A stretch of 64,000 nt of DNA from AP-15 sp963814865 (GCA_963814865.1 CAWFEN010000016.1:161323-225322), one strand, 5' to 3'. Shown: positions 7,852 through 17,342, counted from the first letter of the stretch. The notes: a model not told the origin generated them from the sequence alone. Program-made: numbers and translations.

Positions 7852-9327
7852 ATGCATGGCGCGCGCGCGACGACGATCGATTCAGGCATCGCCAAAGGCT
7901 CGTGGCGCGAGATTTTCCGCAACGGCCTCGGGCTTTATTCGGCGCTGGTGATCGGCGGCATCGCCATGAACGCAACGCAGATGCTGGTCATCGCCATCAT
8001 CATGCCGACTATCGTCCGCGATATCGGCGGGGCGAGCTTCTACACCTGGGCGGCGATGCTCTACACGATCGGCTCGATCGTCGGCGGCGCCTCGACCGGC
8101 ATGGTGTGGTCGCGCCTTGGTGCGCGGCGCGCCTATACGCTCGGCGCCGGCGTTTTCGCGCTGGGCACGGTGGGCTGCGCGCTGGCACCAAACATCGGCT
8201 CGCTGATTGCTGCGCGGGGGGTGCAGGGGTGGGCCGGAGGTCTCGTCTCGGGATGCGGCATGGCGCTGATCACCAGCCTGTTCGCCGCCCGCCTGCGTAC
8301 CCGCATCATCGCGATCTCGCAAGGCACCTTCACCGCCTGTCATCTGAGCGGACCGATCGTCGGCGGCATGTTCGCAGCGATGCAATGGTGGCGCGGCTCG
8401 TTCTGGATGATGGCGCCGCTGATGCTGGTCTTTGCCGGGCTCGCCTATTGGAAGATCCCGGATCGGCTCGCCGGCGAGGCCGAGCGCAACCGCTTCGCCG
8501 GAGTGCCGTTTCTCCGGCTCGGAACCTTGGCCGCCGGCGTGCTGTGCGTCGCGGCCAGCGGATCGGTGCCGGGGATCGCGCCGCGCGTCCTCTTGATTGC
8601 GGCATCGGTGGCGCTGGTCGGCCTGACCTTTTGGGTTGACCGGCGGGCCGCCGACAACCTCTTTCCGCGCGGCGCTCTGTCGGTCAACGCGCCGATCGGG
8701 CTGGCGCTGTGGATTCTGTCGTTGCACGGGATGACACAGACCTCGGTGAGTTTGTTCCTGCCGCTGCTGCTGCAGGTCGTGCATCGGGTGTCGCCGGTTG
8801 TGATCAACTTCCTCAGCATCGTCATTTCGATCGGCTGGACCACCGGCACCTTCACCGTTTCGGGGTGGTCGGGAAGGCGCGAGCGCATCGCGCTTGCGTC
8901 GGGGCCGGTCATCGCCACGACCGGGCTCGCCTGTCTGACGGCGGTGGCCCTGCTGCCGGGGCTCGCGCTGATGACGCTGAGCGCCTTCGTGATGGGGATC
9001 GGCATCGGTGCATACAACGTGCATCTCGTCGCCCGGGCGATGGACAGTATGGCGTCCGACGAGCATCGCAGCACGGCGTCCGCCTTATCCTCGGTACGCT
9101 CGATCGGCACAGCGTTCGGCGCGGCGATTGCCGGGGTAGTGGCGAACATCGCCGGGCTCGGCAACGCGACCGAACCCGGCGCGGTCGGCCATGCAGTGAC
9201 CACCGTGTATATGTTCTCCTGCATACCGTTCGGGCTCGCCGCGCTGCTGATGTTCCGCTTCGTCCGCATCGCGCTCGGCAAGCCGGAAATGTTGGCGCAT
9301 GAGGGATTGGAGCGGCGTGCACAATAA
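7852..9327 (+). CDS. MFS transporter (drug/metabolite efflux type)
   Basis: The 491-residue product is polytopic with about 12-14 membrane segments. The loop between segments 2 and 3 reads GMVWSRLGARRAYTLG, the MFS motif A position, followed by a motif like GVQGWAGGLVSGCG. IGGIAMNATQMLVIAIIMPTI forms segment 1. The arrangement resembles the EmrB/QacA or Tet-like exporters. The ATG at 7852 is preferred over the TTG at 7810, which only adds a non-helical leader. No partner membrane-fusion gene is adjacent, and the substrate is unknown. Downstream are CoA-transferase genes on the same strand after a 250-base gap, so it is probably an independent unit. Confidence 0.85.
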   Translation: MHGARATTIDSGIAKGSWREIFRNGLGLYSALVIGGIAMNATQMLVIAIIMPTIVRDIGGASFYTWAAMLYTIGSIVGGASTGMVWSRLGARRAYTLGAGVFALGTVGCALAPNIGSLIAARGVQGWAGGLVSGCGMALITSLFAARLRTRIIAISQGTFTACHLSGPIVGGMFAAMQWWRGSFWMMAPLMLVFAGLAYWKIPDRLAGEAERNRFAGVPFLRLGTLAAGVLCVAASGSVPGIAPRVLLIAASVALVGLTFWVDRRAADNLFPRGALSVNAPIGLALWILSLHGMTQTSVSLFLPLLLQVVHRVSPVVINFLSIVISIGWTTGTFTVSGWSGRRERIALASGPVIATTGLACLTAVALLPGLALMTLSAFVMGIGIGAYNVHLVARAMDSMASDEHRSTASALSSVRSIGTAFGAAIAGVVANIAGLGNATEPGAVGHAVTTVYMFSCIPFGLAALLMFRFVRIALGKPEMLAHEGLERRAQ

Positions 9328-9501
9328 CAGCGGTGCGGGGCGGCCTGCCATCAACGGAGCGTCACGCCCCGGCGTCTGGGCAGTGCTCCTCGCACGCATC
9401 GGCGATGACGGCGCCAGCCCACAAGCGGTCAATGTAGAGGAAGAACCGGGAAGGGCTGCTATGGTTGGGCCCGAGCGGCATCGGTGGCGCGAGCGAACCC
9501 C

Positions 9502-9531
9502 GAAAACATGAACCCGGAAAACATGAACCCG
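9502..9531 (+). repeat. Tandem 15-bp repeat upstream of the CoA-transferase gene
   Basis: The unit gaaaacatgaacccg occurs twice in succession, with a partial third copy before and after. The period of five codons keeps each ATG in frame with the downstream CoA-transferase, where it would encode NPENM repeats if translated. The real start is more likely the ATG at 9577, which has a Shine-Dalgarno sequence. The repeat may be a slippage product. Confidence 0.6.
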
Positions 9532-9576
9532 GAAAAGGCCTCCCTTTCCCTGGGCCTCCGGCAGGAGAACGACCCG

Positions 9577-10902
9577 ATGTCTCGGCCGCGAGCCCTTCAA
9601 AACATTCGCGTGGTGGACTTCAGCTGGGTGCGGGCCGGGCCCTGGGCCACGCGCTGGCTCGGGGCTCTTGGAGCCGAGATCATAAAAATCGAATGGCCGG
9701 AGAGCGAGCGCGGCCGGCTGCCGAGCACCACTACGCCGCCCAATCTCGAGGTCAATCTGAACACCTCCGGAAATTTCAATGACACGAACGTCAACAAGAA
9801 GAGCCTCAGTCTGAACGTCCGAAGCGCCAAAGGCCTGGCGATCGTGCAGCGGCTGATCGCGGTCTCCGACCTCGTCATCGAGAATTTCAGCTCGCGGGTG
9901 CTGCGGAAGTGGGGCCTCGGCTATGAGGAGCTGTGCAAGATCAAGCCGGATATCGTCTATGTGTCGATGTCGGGCTACGGCCACACCGGCCGGCATCACC
10001 ATTACACGACATTCGGTCCGGTCGCCCAGGCGGCCTCGGGGCTGACCTATCTCTCCGGCTTGCCCGACAAGCCGCCGGCTGGCTGGGGCTGGTCGTATAT
10101 GGACGATACCGGCGGGATGTACGGGGCGATGTGTGCCCTGACCGGCCTCTACCATCGCGGCATGACGGGGCAGGGCCAGCATATCGACCTGTCGCAGATG
10201 GTATCGAGTGTTCCCCTCAACGGTCCGGCACTGCTGGACTTCACAGTGAACCGACGTGGGTCGCGCCGGGCCGGCTACCCGCCCGGCAACCGTGCGCACT
10301 GGCCCGGCACGCCTCTGGTCAACAACTACCGCGGACCGACGGTGGCACCCCATAATGCTTATCGCACCGATCCCGGCGACTACAACGACTGGTGCGTGAT
10401 CGTCTGCCACTCCGACGAGGAATGGCAGCGGCTGGTGCAGGTAATGGGCGCTCCCTCGTGGGCCGCCGCGCCGAAATTTGCCACGGTCGCCGGACGCCTG
10501 CAGCACCAGGAGGAGTTGGACGAGCACATCGAAGCCTGGAGCATGACATTGGGGAAGTACCAGCTGACCGAGCGCTGCCAGGCTGCTGGCGTTCGCGCCC
10601 TTCCCGTACAAAGCGCCGAAGACCGGGTGGAGCATGACCCGCAGTTGCGCCACCGCGAGATGTATGTGCCGATAGGGCATCCGGCGCTCGGACCGCGCAA
10701 GGTGCAGAATGCGCCATTCAAACTGTCGGAAACCCCGGCGGTAAATCACCTGCCGAGCCCCCTGATCGGTCAGCACACCCGCGAGATTGTCGAAGGCTTG
10801 CTGGGCTACAGCCACGAGGAGCTGCGCGCCGGCTTTGCCGACGGCACGTTTTGGCCGGCAACGAGAGCGCGCTTGTCCTACATGGAGGAGATGCTCCAGT
10901 GA
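9577..10902 (+). CDS. CaiB/BaiF (class III) CoA-transferase family protein, Asp-containing subunit
   Basis: The 441-residue product has the class III fold: VVDFSWVRAGPWATRWLG at the N-terminus, LGAEIIKIEWP for CoA contact, SLSLNVRSAKGLAIVQRL and LVIENFSSRVLRKWGLGYE. The segment YMDDTGGMYGAMCALTGLYH carries the Asp at the position of the catalytic carboxylate that forms acyl-aspartyl anhydrides in formyl-CoA transferase. The ATG at 9577 follows gcaggagaacgaccc, a strong Shine-Dalgarno site; a longer in-frame start at 9484 is less likely. The next gene overlaps its stop (GTGA), so the pair is translationally coupled and may form a heteromeric enzyme. These enzymes move CoA between carboxylic acids; the acids are unknown. 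Confidence 0.9.
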   Translation: MSRPRALQNIRVVDFSWVRAGPWATRWLGALGAEIIKIEWPESERGRLPSTTTPPNLEVNLNTSGNFNDTNVNKKSLSLNVRSAKGLAIVQRLIAVSDLVIENFSSRVLRKWGLGYEELCKIKPDIVYVSMSGYGHTGRHHHYTTFGPVAQAASGLTYLSGLPDKPPAGWGWSYMDDTGGMYGAMCALTGLYHRGMTGQGQHIDLSQMVSSVPLNGPALLDFTVNRRGSRRAGYPPGNRAHWPGTPLVNNYRGPTVAPHNAYRTDPGDYNDWCVIVCHSDEEWQRLVQVMGAPSWAAAPKFATVAGRLQHQEELDEHIEAWSMTLGKYQLTERCQAAGVRALPVQSAEDRVEHDPQLRHREMYVPIGHPALGPRKVQNAPFKLSETPAVNHLPSPLIGQHTREIVEGLLGYSHEELRAGFADGTFWPATRARLSYMEEMLQ

Positions 10903-12176
10903 ATCATCCCCCGGGGACCGCCGCCCAGACCTTGCCGGGCCCGCTGGCAGGCCTGAGAATCCTCGAGCTCGCGGATGAAACCGGCCAGTTCTGCGGCAAG
11001 CTTCTCGGCGACCTCGGGGCCGATGTGGTCAAGATCGAGCCCCCCGGCGGCGAGCGCAACCGCCAAATCGGGCCATTCCTCGACGACATCCCCCACCCGG
11101 AGCGCAGTCTGTCCTTCTGGTACTACAATACATCCAAGCGCGGCATCACCCTCGATCTCGAAACTGCCGACGGCCGCCGCATGTTCGAGCGCTTGGCGGC
11201 CACCGCGGACGTCATTCTGGAGACCTTTCGGCCCGGCTACCTGGCATCGCGGGGGCTCGATTACCAATATCTCGGCAGCCGAAATCCCCGGCTGATCATG
11301 TGCGCCTTGACCCCGTTCGGTCAAACCGGACCTTGGCGGGATTTCCTCTCCAGCGATCTGCTGCACATGGCAGCGGGTGGCGAAATGGCCTCATGCGGCT
11401 ATGACGAGGCGGACGTGCCGAATGCGCCGCCGATCGCTCCCGGTGGCGGCAATGCCTGGCACATGGGCGGTCATTTCGCCTACATGGCGATCATGGCCGC
11501 TCTGGTCTATCGGACGGCTAGCGGGCAGGGGCAATATATCGACGCTTCGATCCATGAAGCCTGTGCCCTGACCACCGAGGCGGCAATCGCGAACTACATC
11601 TACCGGGGCGAAGTGCTGCGACGTCAGACGGGTCGCCATCATGCAGCCGGGCCGACGCCTCGTACCCAGTTCCGCGCCAAGGACGGCATCTATGTCTGCG
11701 CGCTGGTGGCGGGTCGGCTCAACCCCAGATACGTCAAGGAGCTGGCAGACCTGCTGGACCTCTACGGCATGGCCGGCGACCTCAGGGACCCGAAATACCA
11801 GGACCCGGCGGTCGTCGCGGCGAACGCATCACACATCATCGACGATCTCGTCGCCAACTTCATTGCCAGCCGGCCGGCGGAGGAAGTTTACCATGCGGCG
11901 CAGGAACGCGGCTTCACCTGGGGGGCGGTGCGTGCCCCGGAGGCGCTCCTTGACGACGCTCACCTGCACGACCGCGGTTTCTGGAAAGCGGTAGAGCACC
12001 CGGAGCTCGGCCGCAGCTTCGTCTACCCGGGCGAGGCTGCCATCTATAACGGCTCTCCCTGGCAGATCTCCAGACGGGCGCCGCTGATCGGCGAGCACAA
12101 CACAGAAATCTACTGCGCCGAATTGGGACTGTCGCGCGGCGAGCTCTCTGTTCTGGCGGAAAGTCGTGTGATCTAG
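10899..12176 (+). CDS. CaiB/BaiF (class III) CoA-transferase family protein, partner subunit
   Basis: The 425-residue product has the same fold (LRILELADETGQFCGKLLG, DVVKIEPPGGERN, GITLDLETADGRRMFERL, FRPGYLASRGLDY). At the place of the catalytic Asp, the sequence reads GGNAWHMGGHFAYMAIMAAL with no acidic residue, whereas the upstream paralogue has MDDTGG. It may thus be a non-catalytic partner, as in class III enzymes built of two unlike subunits. GTG at 10899 overlaps the upstream stop by four bases, and ggaggag lies just upstream. Alternatively it uses another carboxylate; alignment and structure modelling would decide. Confidence 0.88.
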   Translation: MNHPPGTAAQTLPGPLAGLRILELADETGQFCGKLLGDLGADVVKIEPPGGERNRQIGPFLDDIPHPERSLSFWYYNTSKRGITLDLETADGRRMFERLAATADVILETFRPGYLASRGLDYQYLGSRNPRLIMCALTPFGQTGPWRDFLSSDLLHMAAGGEMASCGYDEADVPNAPPIAPGGGNAWHMGGHFAYMAIMAALVYRTASGQGQYIDASIHEACALTTEAAIANYIYRGEVLRRQTGRHHAAGPTPRTQFRAKDGIYVCALVAGRLNPRYVKELADLLDLYGMAGDLRDPKYQDPAVVAANASHIIDDLVANFIASRPAEEVYHAAQERGFTWGAVRAPEALLDDAHLHDRGFWKAVEHPELGRSFVYPGEAAIYNGSPWQISRRAPLIGEHNTEIYCAELGLSRGELSVLAESRVI

Positions 12177-12207
12177 TGCGCGGCTTGCGGCGTCGGAGGC
12201 ATAAACG

Positions 12208-12672
12208 ATGCTGGTGAGACGGGGCGGCCGAACCGACCTGGAGGCGCCCGCAAAAGCCGAACCCGCCGAGAATGTGGTGACGGCCGATTATTACACCCAG
12301 CTGCCGCAAATCCGGCTGACGGGCGATGCACCCGATCGTCCCGTGCAGCCGGGATCACCGATAGAGGTAACGCTCGACGGCAACGACGTTGCCAAGCTGG
12401 TCGAATGCGCGATCAGGCATCCTGCCCCGAACATGCGCTATGCCGCGCTGGCAGCTATCTGGAATCACCCCAACTCGTTCCGACAGATCTTCCAGTTCGG
12501 TCTGAAGGCCCCTCCCGGTTTTCCTGAAATCCGGACGATCGTGGCGGCGGCGCTTGATAAGTGCTCGCATTCATCGGAATCTCCGGCTGCGAACCAGGCC
12601 AAGCCGGCCGTCGAAACGCTGCTGCCTCGGATGCCCTTGCCGGCGCACCTGCGGGATCGCGAAAAGCGATAG
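12208..12672 (+). CDS. Hypothetical protein downstream of the CoA-transferase pair
   Basis: The 154-residue frame has ordinary protein-like composition, starting after a ggagg element at ATG 12208. It contains a helical stretch DVAKLVECAIRHPAPNMRYA and a segment FRQIFQFGLKAPPGFPEIRT. No signal peptide, membrane segment or known family was recognised. It lies 31 bases after the second CoA-transferase on the same strand and could be the last gene of that unit. The end is rich in Pro, Ala and charged residues and may be disordered. Confidence 0.5.
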   Translation: MLVRRGGRTDLEAPAKAEPAENVVTADYYTQLPQIRLTGDAPDRPVQPGSPIEVTLDGNDVAKLVECAIRHPAPNMRYAALAAIWNHPNSFRQIFQFGLKAPPGFPEIRTIVAAALDKCSHSSESPAANQAKPAVETLLPRMPLPAHLRDREKR

Positions 12673-12777
12673 CCGAGGCTCGGTGCGCGGGCGATGACAT
12701 CGGCGCTGTAGCCCAGGACAACCAAACAGCGGGCACAGGGGAACAGGTGAGCGAGCGGAGCACGGTGACAGGGCCAA

Positions 12778-14097
12778 TCAGCTGATCGGCTGCTTCACCC
12801 GCGTCGGCGCCTGCTGCCGCGCCGGCGGCCGGCGCAATGCCCAAAATGCGAGGCAGCCGCAGGCATAGGCGGCGATCGACAGGGTGAAGGCCAGCTCGTA
12901 GCTGCCCGACAGATCGAAGATCCAGCCCGCCGCCCAGGCACCGGCGGCCGAGCCGATCCCGCTGCCGATCGTGATCACGCCGAGGATCGTGCCGAGCTGG
13001 CGGCCGGGGAACAGATCGGCCGTCTTGGCGGTAATGGCCGGGCCGCGCGCGCCCCAGGTCAGGCCGAAAAAACAGGCGAACAGCCATAGCAGCCAGCCTT
13101 GCTGCGGGCTGGTGATAAAGAGCCCGCAGACGACGCCGAGGATCGAGATCCCGTAGGCGAGGATCGCCGCCCATTCGCGCCCGATATAGTCGGACAAGGT
13201 GCCGGTGAAGATCGTGCCGGCAATCGCCAGAAAGCTGCCCATGCCCAGCACTTCGGCGGCGTAGAGCTTGTCGAAGCCGCGGTCGACGGCAAAGGCGAGC
13301 TGGTGCAGCGAGATCAGAAAACTGCCGAGCCCGGTGAACAGGTAGACCGCGAACAGCAGCCAGAAATGCGGCGTGCGCACGGCTTCGGCCAAGGTCCAGC
13401 TCGCCGTCGGCAACACCGGCGCGACTGCCGCGGGCGTCGGGCCGGGCCCGGCCGGCATCGGGCTGCGCCCGCCGCGGCGAAACAACGCCGCCAGCGGCAG
13501 CATCACCGCCGCCATGAACGCGGCCTGCACCAGATAGGTCGTGCGCCAGCCGAGGCCGGAGATCAGGAGCTGGACCAGCGGGGCGGAGACCGCGCGGGCA
13601 AAGCCGTTCGCCGATTGCACGATCGAGATCGCCATGCCGCGCCGGCGCACGAAGCGGCGCGACAGCAGCGGCACGAAAACGACGAGCCCCAGACAATTGG
13701 CGCCGATCGTCATCACCACCCCGTAGAGCACGATGACCTGCCACAACGCCGACATGTAGGCGCAGCCCGCCAGCCCGAGCACGAGCAGGCTGCCGCCGAG
13801 GAACAGCAGGCGCAGCGGTCCGAGCCGGTCCACCAGCGCGCCCACCAGCGGCGAGCTGGCGCCGGCCACCAGCTGGGAGACCGAGTAGGCGATCGAGGTC
13901 TCGGCCCGGCTCCAGGCGAAATCCTGGATGAACGCCACCAGGAAAACCGCATAGGAGTGCATCATCCCGGCGCTGATCGTGAAGGCGGCAAAGGCGCCGC
14001 CGAGCATCAGCCAGTTCTGCCGCGAGCCCGGCCGCGCCGGGCCGCGCCGCCGCATCGGCCATCGGCCGGAAGCGGTCGTCTCCAATTCCCTCGGCAT
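12778..14097 (-). CDS. MFS transporter (oxalate/formate antiporter-like, monocarboxylate type)
   Basis: The 439-residue product has about 12 membrane segments. The motif A-like loop is ALVDRLGPLRLLFLG, and the central cytosolic loop is short and Pro-rich (GRSPMPAGPGPTPAAV). The first segment MLGGAFAAFTISAGMMHSYA followed by FLVAFIQDFAWSRAETSIAY resembles MFS carriers of the oxalate:formate or monocarboxylate group, which often lie near CoA-transferase genes as here. It runs convergently to the CoA-transferase unit. ATG at 14097 is chosen; a TTG nine bases upstream in frame is possible. Confidence 0.85.
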   Translation of the reverse strand: MPRELETTASGRWPMRRRGPARPGSRQNWLMLGGAFAAFTISAGMMHSYAVFLVAFIQDFAWSRAETSIAYSVSQLVAGASSPLVGALVDRLGPLRLLFLGGSLLVLGLAGCAYMSALWQVIVLYGVVMTIGANCLGLVVFVPLLSRRFVRRRGMAISIVQSANGFARAVSAPLVQLLISGLGWRTTYLVQAAFMAAVMLPLAALFRRGGRSPMPAGPGPTPAAVAPVLPTASWTLAEAVRTPHFWLLFAVYLFTGLGSFLISLHQLAFAVDRGFDKLYAAEVLGMGSFLAIAGTIFTGTLSDYIGREWAAILAYGISILGVVCGLFITSPQQGWLLWLFACFFGLTWGARGPAITAKTADLFPGRQLGTILGVITIGSGIGSAAGAWAAGWIFDLSGSYELAFTLSIAAYACGCLAFWALRRPPARQQAPTRVKQPIS

Positions 14098-14371
14098 GCT
14101 TGCCAACCAACTCCGTTCCGGCGACGACGGCTCTCGCTCCGCGCCCGGCGCTCGCCCCCGGCTGATCTGACGGTTCTGCGGTCGCGCGCCGGTTCGGCAT
14201 CGGCGCGGCTAAGTGTTCCTTAACCAGTCGGTCTCACGATGCAAGGGCATTGATCATCGCCTTGGAGCCCATCATGCGCGGCCGGCACGGATGCACGCAC
14301 CAAACCGCCGTCACCGCCGCGGCGCCCGATGCGTCGCCGCATGCCGCGACCGGCGCGTCTGCGCTCCGCTG

Positions 14372-14881
14372 ATGGCGTTCGAACCGCAGCTCGTCCCCCT
14401 TGCCGGCTTTGCCGCGCTGATGACAGCGGCCGCCATCGAAGATCTTCGCAGGCTCGTCATTCCCAATCGGCTGATCCTCGGCCTGTTCATCCTTTGGCCG
14501 ATCCACCTTGGGACCGTTCCCGGCACCACTCCGGCGACGGCCGCCGAAGCCGTCGGTTGCGCGACCGCAGTTTTTTCCGTGGGGGCGCTGTTGTTTTCCT
14601 GCGGCCTGATCGGCGGCGGCGACGTCAAGCTGCTGTCGGCTGCCACGCTGTGGGCGGGCGCCGCGGCGAGCCCGCCGCTTCTCGTGCTCACCGGGCTGAT
14701 CGGCGGGCTGTTGTCGCTGTTCTTCCTGACCCCCTGGGGCGCCCGGCTCATCACGACGCGGCAGGTCGCCGCGAACGGAGCCGGCCCTGCCGCGGGCATG
14801 GTGAGCCGGGTGCCGGTGCCTTATGGCGCGGCGATCGCCGCCGCCGCGCTGATCGTCACCATTCCGCCGCAATCGGGCTGA
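14372..14881 (+). CDS. cpaA: Prepilin peptidase (Tad pilus, CpaA/TadV)
   Basis: The 169-residue product is a compact A24 aspartyl peptidase with several membrane segments. The first catalytic Asp lies in TAAAIEDLRRLVIPNRLI and the second in the GxGD-type motif IGGGDVKLLSA. It lacks the N-methyltransferase domain of PilD, as usual for Tad peptidases, and should cleave Flp and TadE-type prepilins. The ATG at 14372 gives the normal length; an upstream in-frame start adds an Arg/His-rich non-membrane leader. It is the first gene of the cpaABCDEF-tadBC operon. No Flp pilin gene was found before it. Confidence 0.88.
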   Translation: MAFEPQLVPLAGFAALMTAAAIEDLRRLVIPNRLILGLFILWPIHLGTVPGTTPATAAEAVGCATAVFSVGALLFSCGLIGGGDVKLLSAATLWAGAAASPPLLVLTGLIGGLLSLFFLTPWGARLITTRQVAANGAGPAAGMVSRVPVPYGAAIAAAALIVTIPPQSG

Positions 14882-14889
14882 GGCGAGCC

Positions 14890-15864
14890 ATGCGCGGCCG
14901 GACCGTGATCCTGTTCCTGATCGCCCTGCTGCTCGCGGGAGGCACCGCGATACTCCTGCGCTCGTGGCTGGCGCAGCGGGCGGTGCAAGCCGCAGTGCCG
15001 CCGCCGGCGGCGGCGCAGGAATCCATCCTTGTCGCCCGCGTCCCGATCACCCTCGGCCAGATCCTCAAACCCACGGATATCGGCTGGCAGCCCTGGCCCG
15101 ACAAAAGCATCAACCGAGCCTATATCCTCGCGGGGACCGAGCCGGCCAAGACCTTTGCCGGGTGGGTCGCCCGCGAACCTTTTGCGGCGGGCGAGCCGAT
15201 CATCCGAGTCAAGATCGTGTCACCCGGCGACCGCGGCTTTCTCGCCGCCGTGCTCCGCCCCGGCATGCGCGCCGTCTCGGTCCCGATCACCGCCACCTCC
15301 GGGATTTCGGGGTTCGTCTTCCCCGGCGACCGGGTCGATATCCTGATCACCCACCCGATTCCGGACGAAGCTGCCGGCGGCAGCGGCAACGATGTCCGGC
15401 ACATGGCGGCCGAGACGGTGCTGCGCGACGTGCGCGTCATCGCAATCGATCAGAAACTCGACAGCCAGAGTGGCCAAGCGGTTCTCGCCCACACCGCGAC
15501 CCTCGAAGTAACGCCGAAGCAGAGCGAGATCATCGCCGTCGCCAGCGATATCGGCAAATTGTCGCTCAGCCTGCGCAGCCTCTTCGCCGCGACCGGCGAG
15601 CTCCCGTCCGGCGAAAAGCCGCCTGCTGAAAAGCAGCCCGGCGACAATTCATCGGCCGCACCGCCGCCGGGCGATAAGCCATCGGCCAATTCGCCGGTCC
15701 ATGGCGGCCGGGGCACCTATACCCTCGACAGCGATGTCAGCCGATTGATCCCGCAGCCGTTCATCAAGAAGCCAAACCTTACCGATGATTCAGTTACCAT
15801 ATTGCGCGGAAATGGCAATTCTGGCAATTCTACCGGGTCGCAACCTGCGGCTCGAGGTTCGTGA
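14890..15864 (+). CDS. cpaB: Flp pilus assembly protein CpaB
   Basis: The 324-residue product has one N-terminal membrane anchor (ILFLIALLLAGGTAILL) and then the SAF-like region ILVARVPITLGQILKPTDIG. The RcpC/CpaB domain follows, with GMRAVSVPITATSGISGFVFPGDRVDILIT and LRDVRVIAIDQ. The C-terminal third is Pro/Ser-rich and low-complexity (SGEKPPAEKQPGDNSSA). CpaB acts in the periplasm with the secretin CpaC. ATG 8 bases after the cpaA stop; its own stop overlaps the cpaC start (GTGATG). Confidence 0.9.
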   Translation: MRGRTVILFLIALLLAGGTAILLRSWLAQRAVQAAVPPPAAAQESILVARVPITLGQILKPTDIGWQPWPDKSINRAYILAGTEPAKTFAGWVAREPFAAGEPIIRVKIVSPGDRGFLAAVLRPGMRAVSVPITATSGISGFVFPGDRVDILITHPIPDEAAGGSGNDVRHMAAETVLRDVRVIAIDQKLDSQSGQAVLAHTATLEVTPKQSEIIAVASDIGKLSLSLRSLFAATGELPSGEKPPAEKQPGDNSSAAPPPGDKPSANSPVHGGRGTYTLDSDVSRLIPQPFIKKPNLTDDSVTILRGNGNSGNSTGSQPAARGS

Positions 15865-17327
15865 TGCGCGCTTGGCCGTCAGTCGGTTTCGCCGGAACGA
15901 TGTTTTTCCTTTCGCTCGCCGCCACCGCCGCCGATCCGGGTGGGAATTCCGCCGCCCCACCCGGTTCGGCGCGCGCGGTGCGCATCGGCACCGCTGTAGA
16001 AATACCGGCGAATAAAGGCGGGATCGTGCTCGAGGTCGGCAAGGGCACGCTGATCCGCCTGGCGCGGCCGGCCGCTACGGTTTTTGTCGCCGATCCCGAC
16101 ATCGCCGATGTGCAGGTCAAGTCGCCCTCCGTCGTTTATGTCAGCGCCAAATCGCCGGGCGAGACCGTGATTTACGCCGTCGATGCGAGCGACAGCGTGC
16201 TGCTGAACGCGCCGATCCGGGTCGAGCTCGATGTGTCCCCGCTGCGCCGGGCGCTCGCGCAGCAACTGCCGGGAGCGCAGATCTCGGTCGCATCGGTTGG
16301 CGGCAATTTCGTGCTGAGCGGTGCCGTCGCCAGCGCCGGGCAGGCTGAAAAGGCGCGCACGCTGACCGCCTCGATCGCTGCCGGGGTCAAGGGCGCGCAG
16401 GTGATCAACCGGGTGACGGTGGCAACGCCGGACCAGGTCAATCTGCAGGTCAAGATCGCCGAGGTCGACCGCGACGTGTTGAAGGAGATCGGCGTCGATT
16501 GGAGCAAGATCGGCTCCCCGATGGTTGCCCCCGGGCCGGCGGTGTCGTTCGGCACGGTCAACAATCCGACGCCGCTGACGACCCCGTTGAGCGTCAACAC
16601 GCTCTTCGTCGGAATGTTTCCCTCTCTGACCGGGCAGCAGATCAGTGCGGAGATCGAGGCTCTCGCGACCGAAAATTATATCACCATCCTGGCCGAGCCG
16701 AACCTGACCGCGGTCTCCGGCCAGACCGCGAGCTTCCTCGCCGGCGGCGAGTTCCCGATCCCGGTGGTGCAGTCGGTTTCGGCGGGAGCGCCGACGATCA
16801 CCGTCGAATACAAGGAATACGGCGTCCAGCTGGCCTTCACCCCGACGGTGATCGACGGCAATCATCTCAGCATGAGGGTCCGGCCCGAGGTCAGCGAACT
16901 GAGCACACAGGGCGAGGTCACGATCAGCGGCTTCGTCATCCCCGCTCTGACCGTGCGCCGTGCCGAAACGACGGTGGAGCTCGGCAGCGGCCAAACCTTT
17001 GCGCTGGCCGGGTTGCTCGACACCACCTCCGAGCAGGACATCTCCAAGATCCCGTGGTTGGGCGATATTCCGATCCTCGGCGCCCTGTTCCGCTCGAATA
17101 AATTCCAGCACAACGAGAGCGAGCTCGTGATCCTGGTGACGCCGTACCTCGTCAGGCCTGCCAACACACCGCTGACGACCCCGCTCGCCGGGCTGCAGTT
17201 TCCCAACGATGCGCAGCAGGTGTTATGGAGCGACACCTATCGGCAAAAGCTGCCGGGGCCGCCGCAAGGCCCCGTCGGGCCCAGCGGCCAGGGTCTGATC
17301 GGACCCGCCGGTTTCCGCCTGAATTGA
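15864..17327 (+). CDS. cpaC: Flp pilus secretin CpaC/RcpA
   Basis: The 487-residue product begins with a signal peptide (about residues 1-23). The pilus N-terminal domain follows (GTLIRLARPAATVFVADPDI, SPGETVIYAVD), then a BON-like segment (LSGAVASAGQAEKARTL). The secretin domain contains EIEALATENYITILAEPNLT, GQTASFLAGGEFPIPV and the terminal VPSS-equivalent region GLLDTTSEQDISKIPWLGDI. It forms the outer-membrane pore of the Tad system. Unusually, the C-terminus ends in a collagen-like run GPPQGPVGPSGQGLIGP. Confidence 0.93.
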   Translation: MRAWPSVGFAGTMFFLSLAATAADPGGNSAAPPGSARAVRIGTAVEIPANKGGIVLEVGKGTLIRLARPAATVFVADPDIADVQVKSPSVVYVSAKSPGETVIYAVDASDSVLLNAPIRVELDVSPLRRALAQQLPGAQISVASVGGNFVLSGAVASAGQAEKARTLTASIAAGVKGAQVINRVTVATPDQVNLQVKIAEVDRDVLKEIGVDWSKIGSPMVAPGPAVSFGTVNNPTPLTTPLSVNTLFVGMFPSLTGQQISAEIEALATENYITILAEPNLTAVSGQTASFLAGGEFPIPVVQSVSAGAPTITVEYKEYGVQLAFTPTVIDGNHLSMRVRPEVSELSTQGEVTISGFVIPALTVRRAETTVELGSGQTFALAGLLDTTSEQDISKIPWLGDIPILGALFRSNKFQHNESELVILVTPYLVRPANTPLTTPLAGLQFPNDAQQVLWSDTYRQKLPGPPQGPVGPSGQGLIGPAGFRLN

Positions 17328-17342
17328 CGGAGGAGCACGGTC

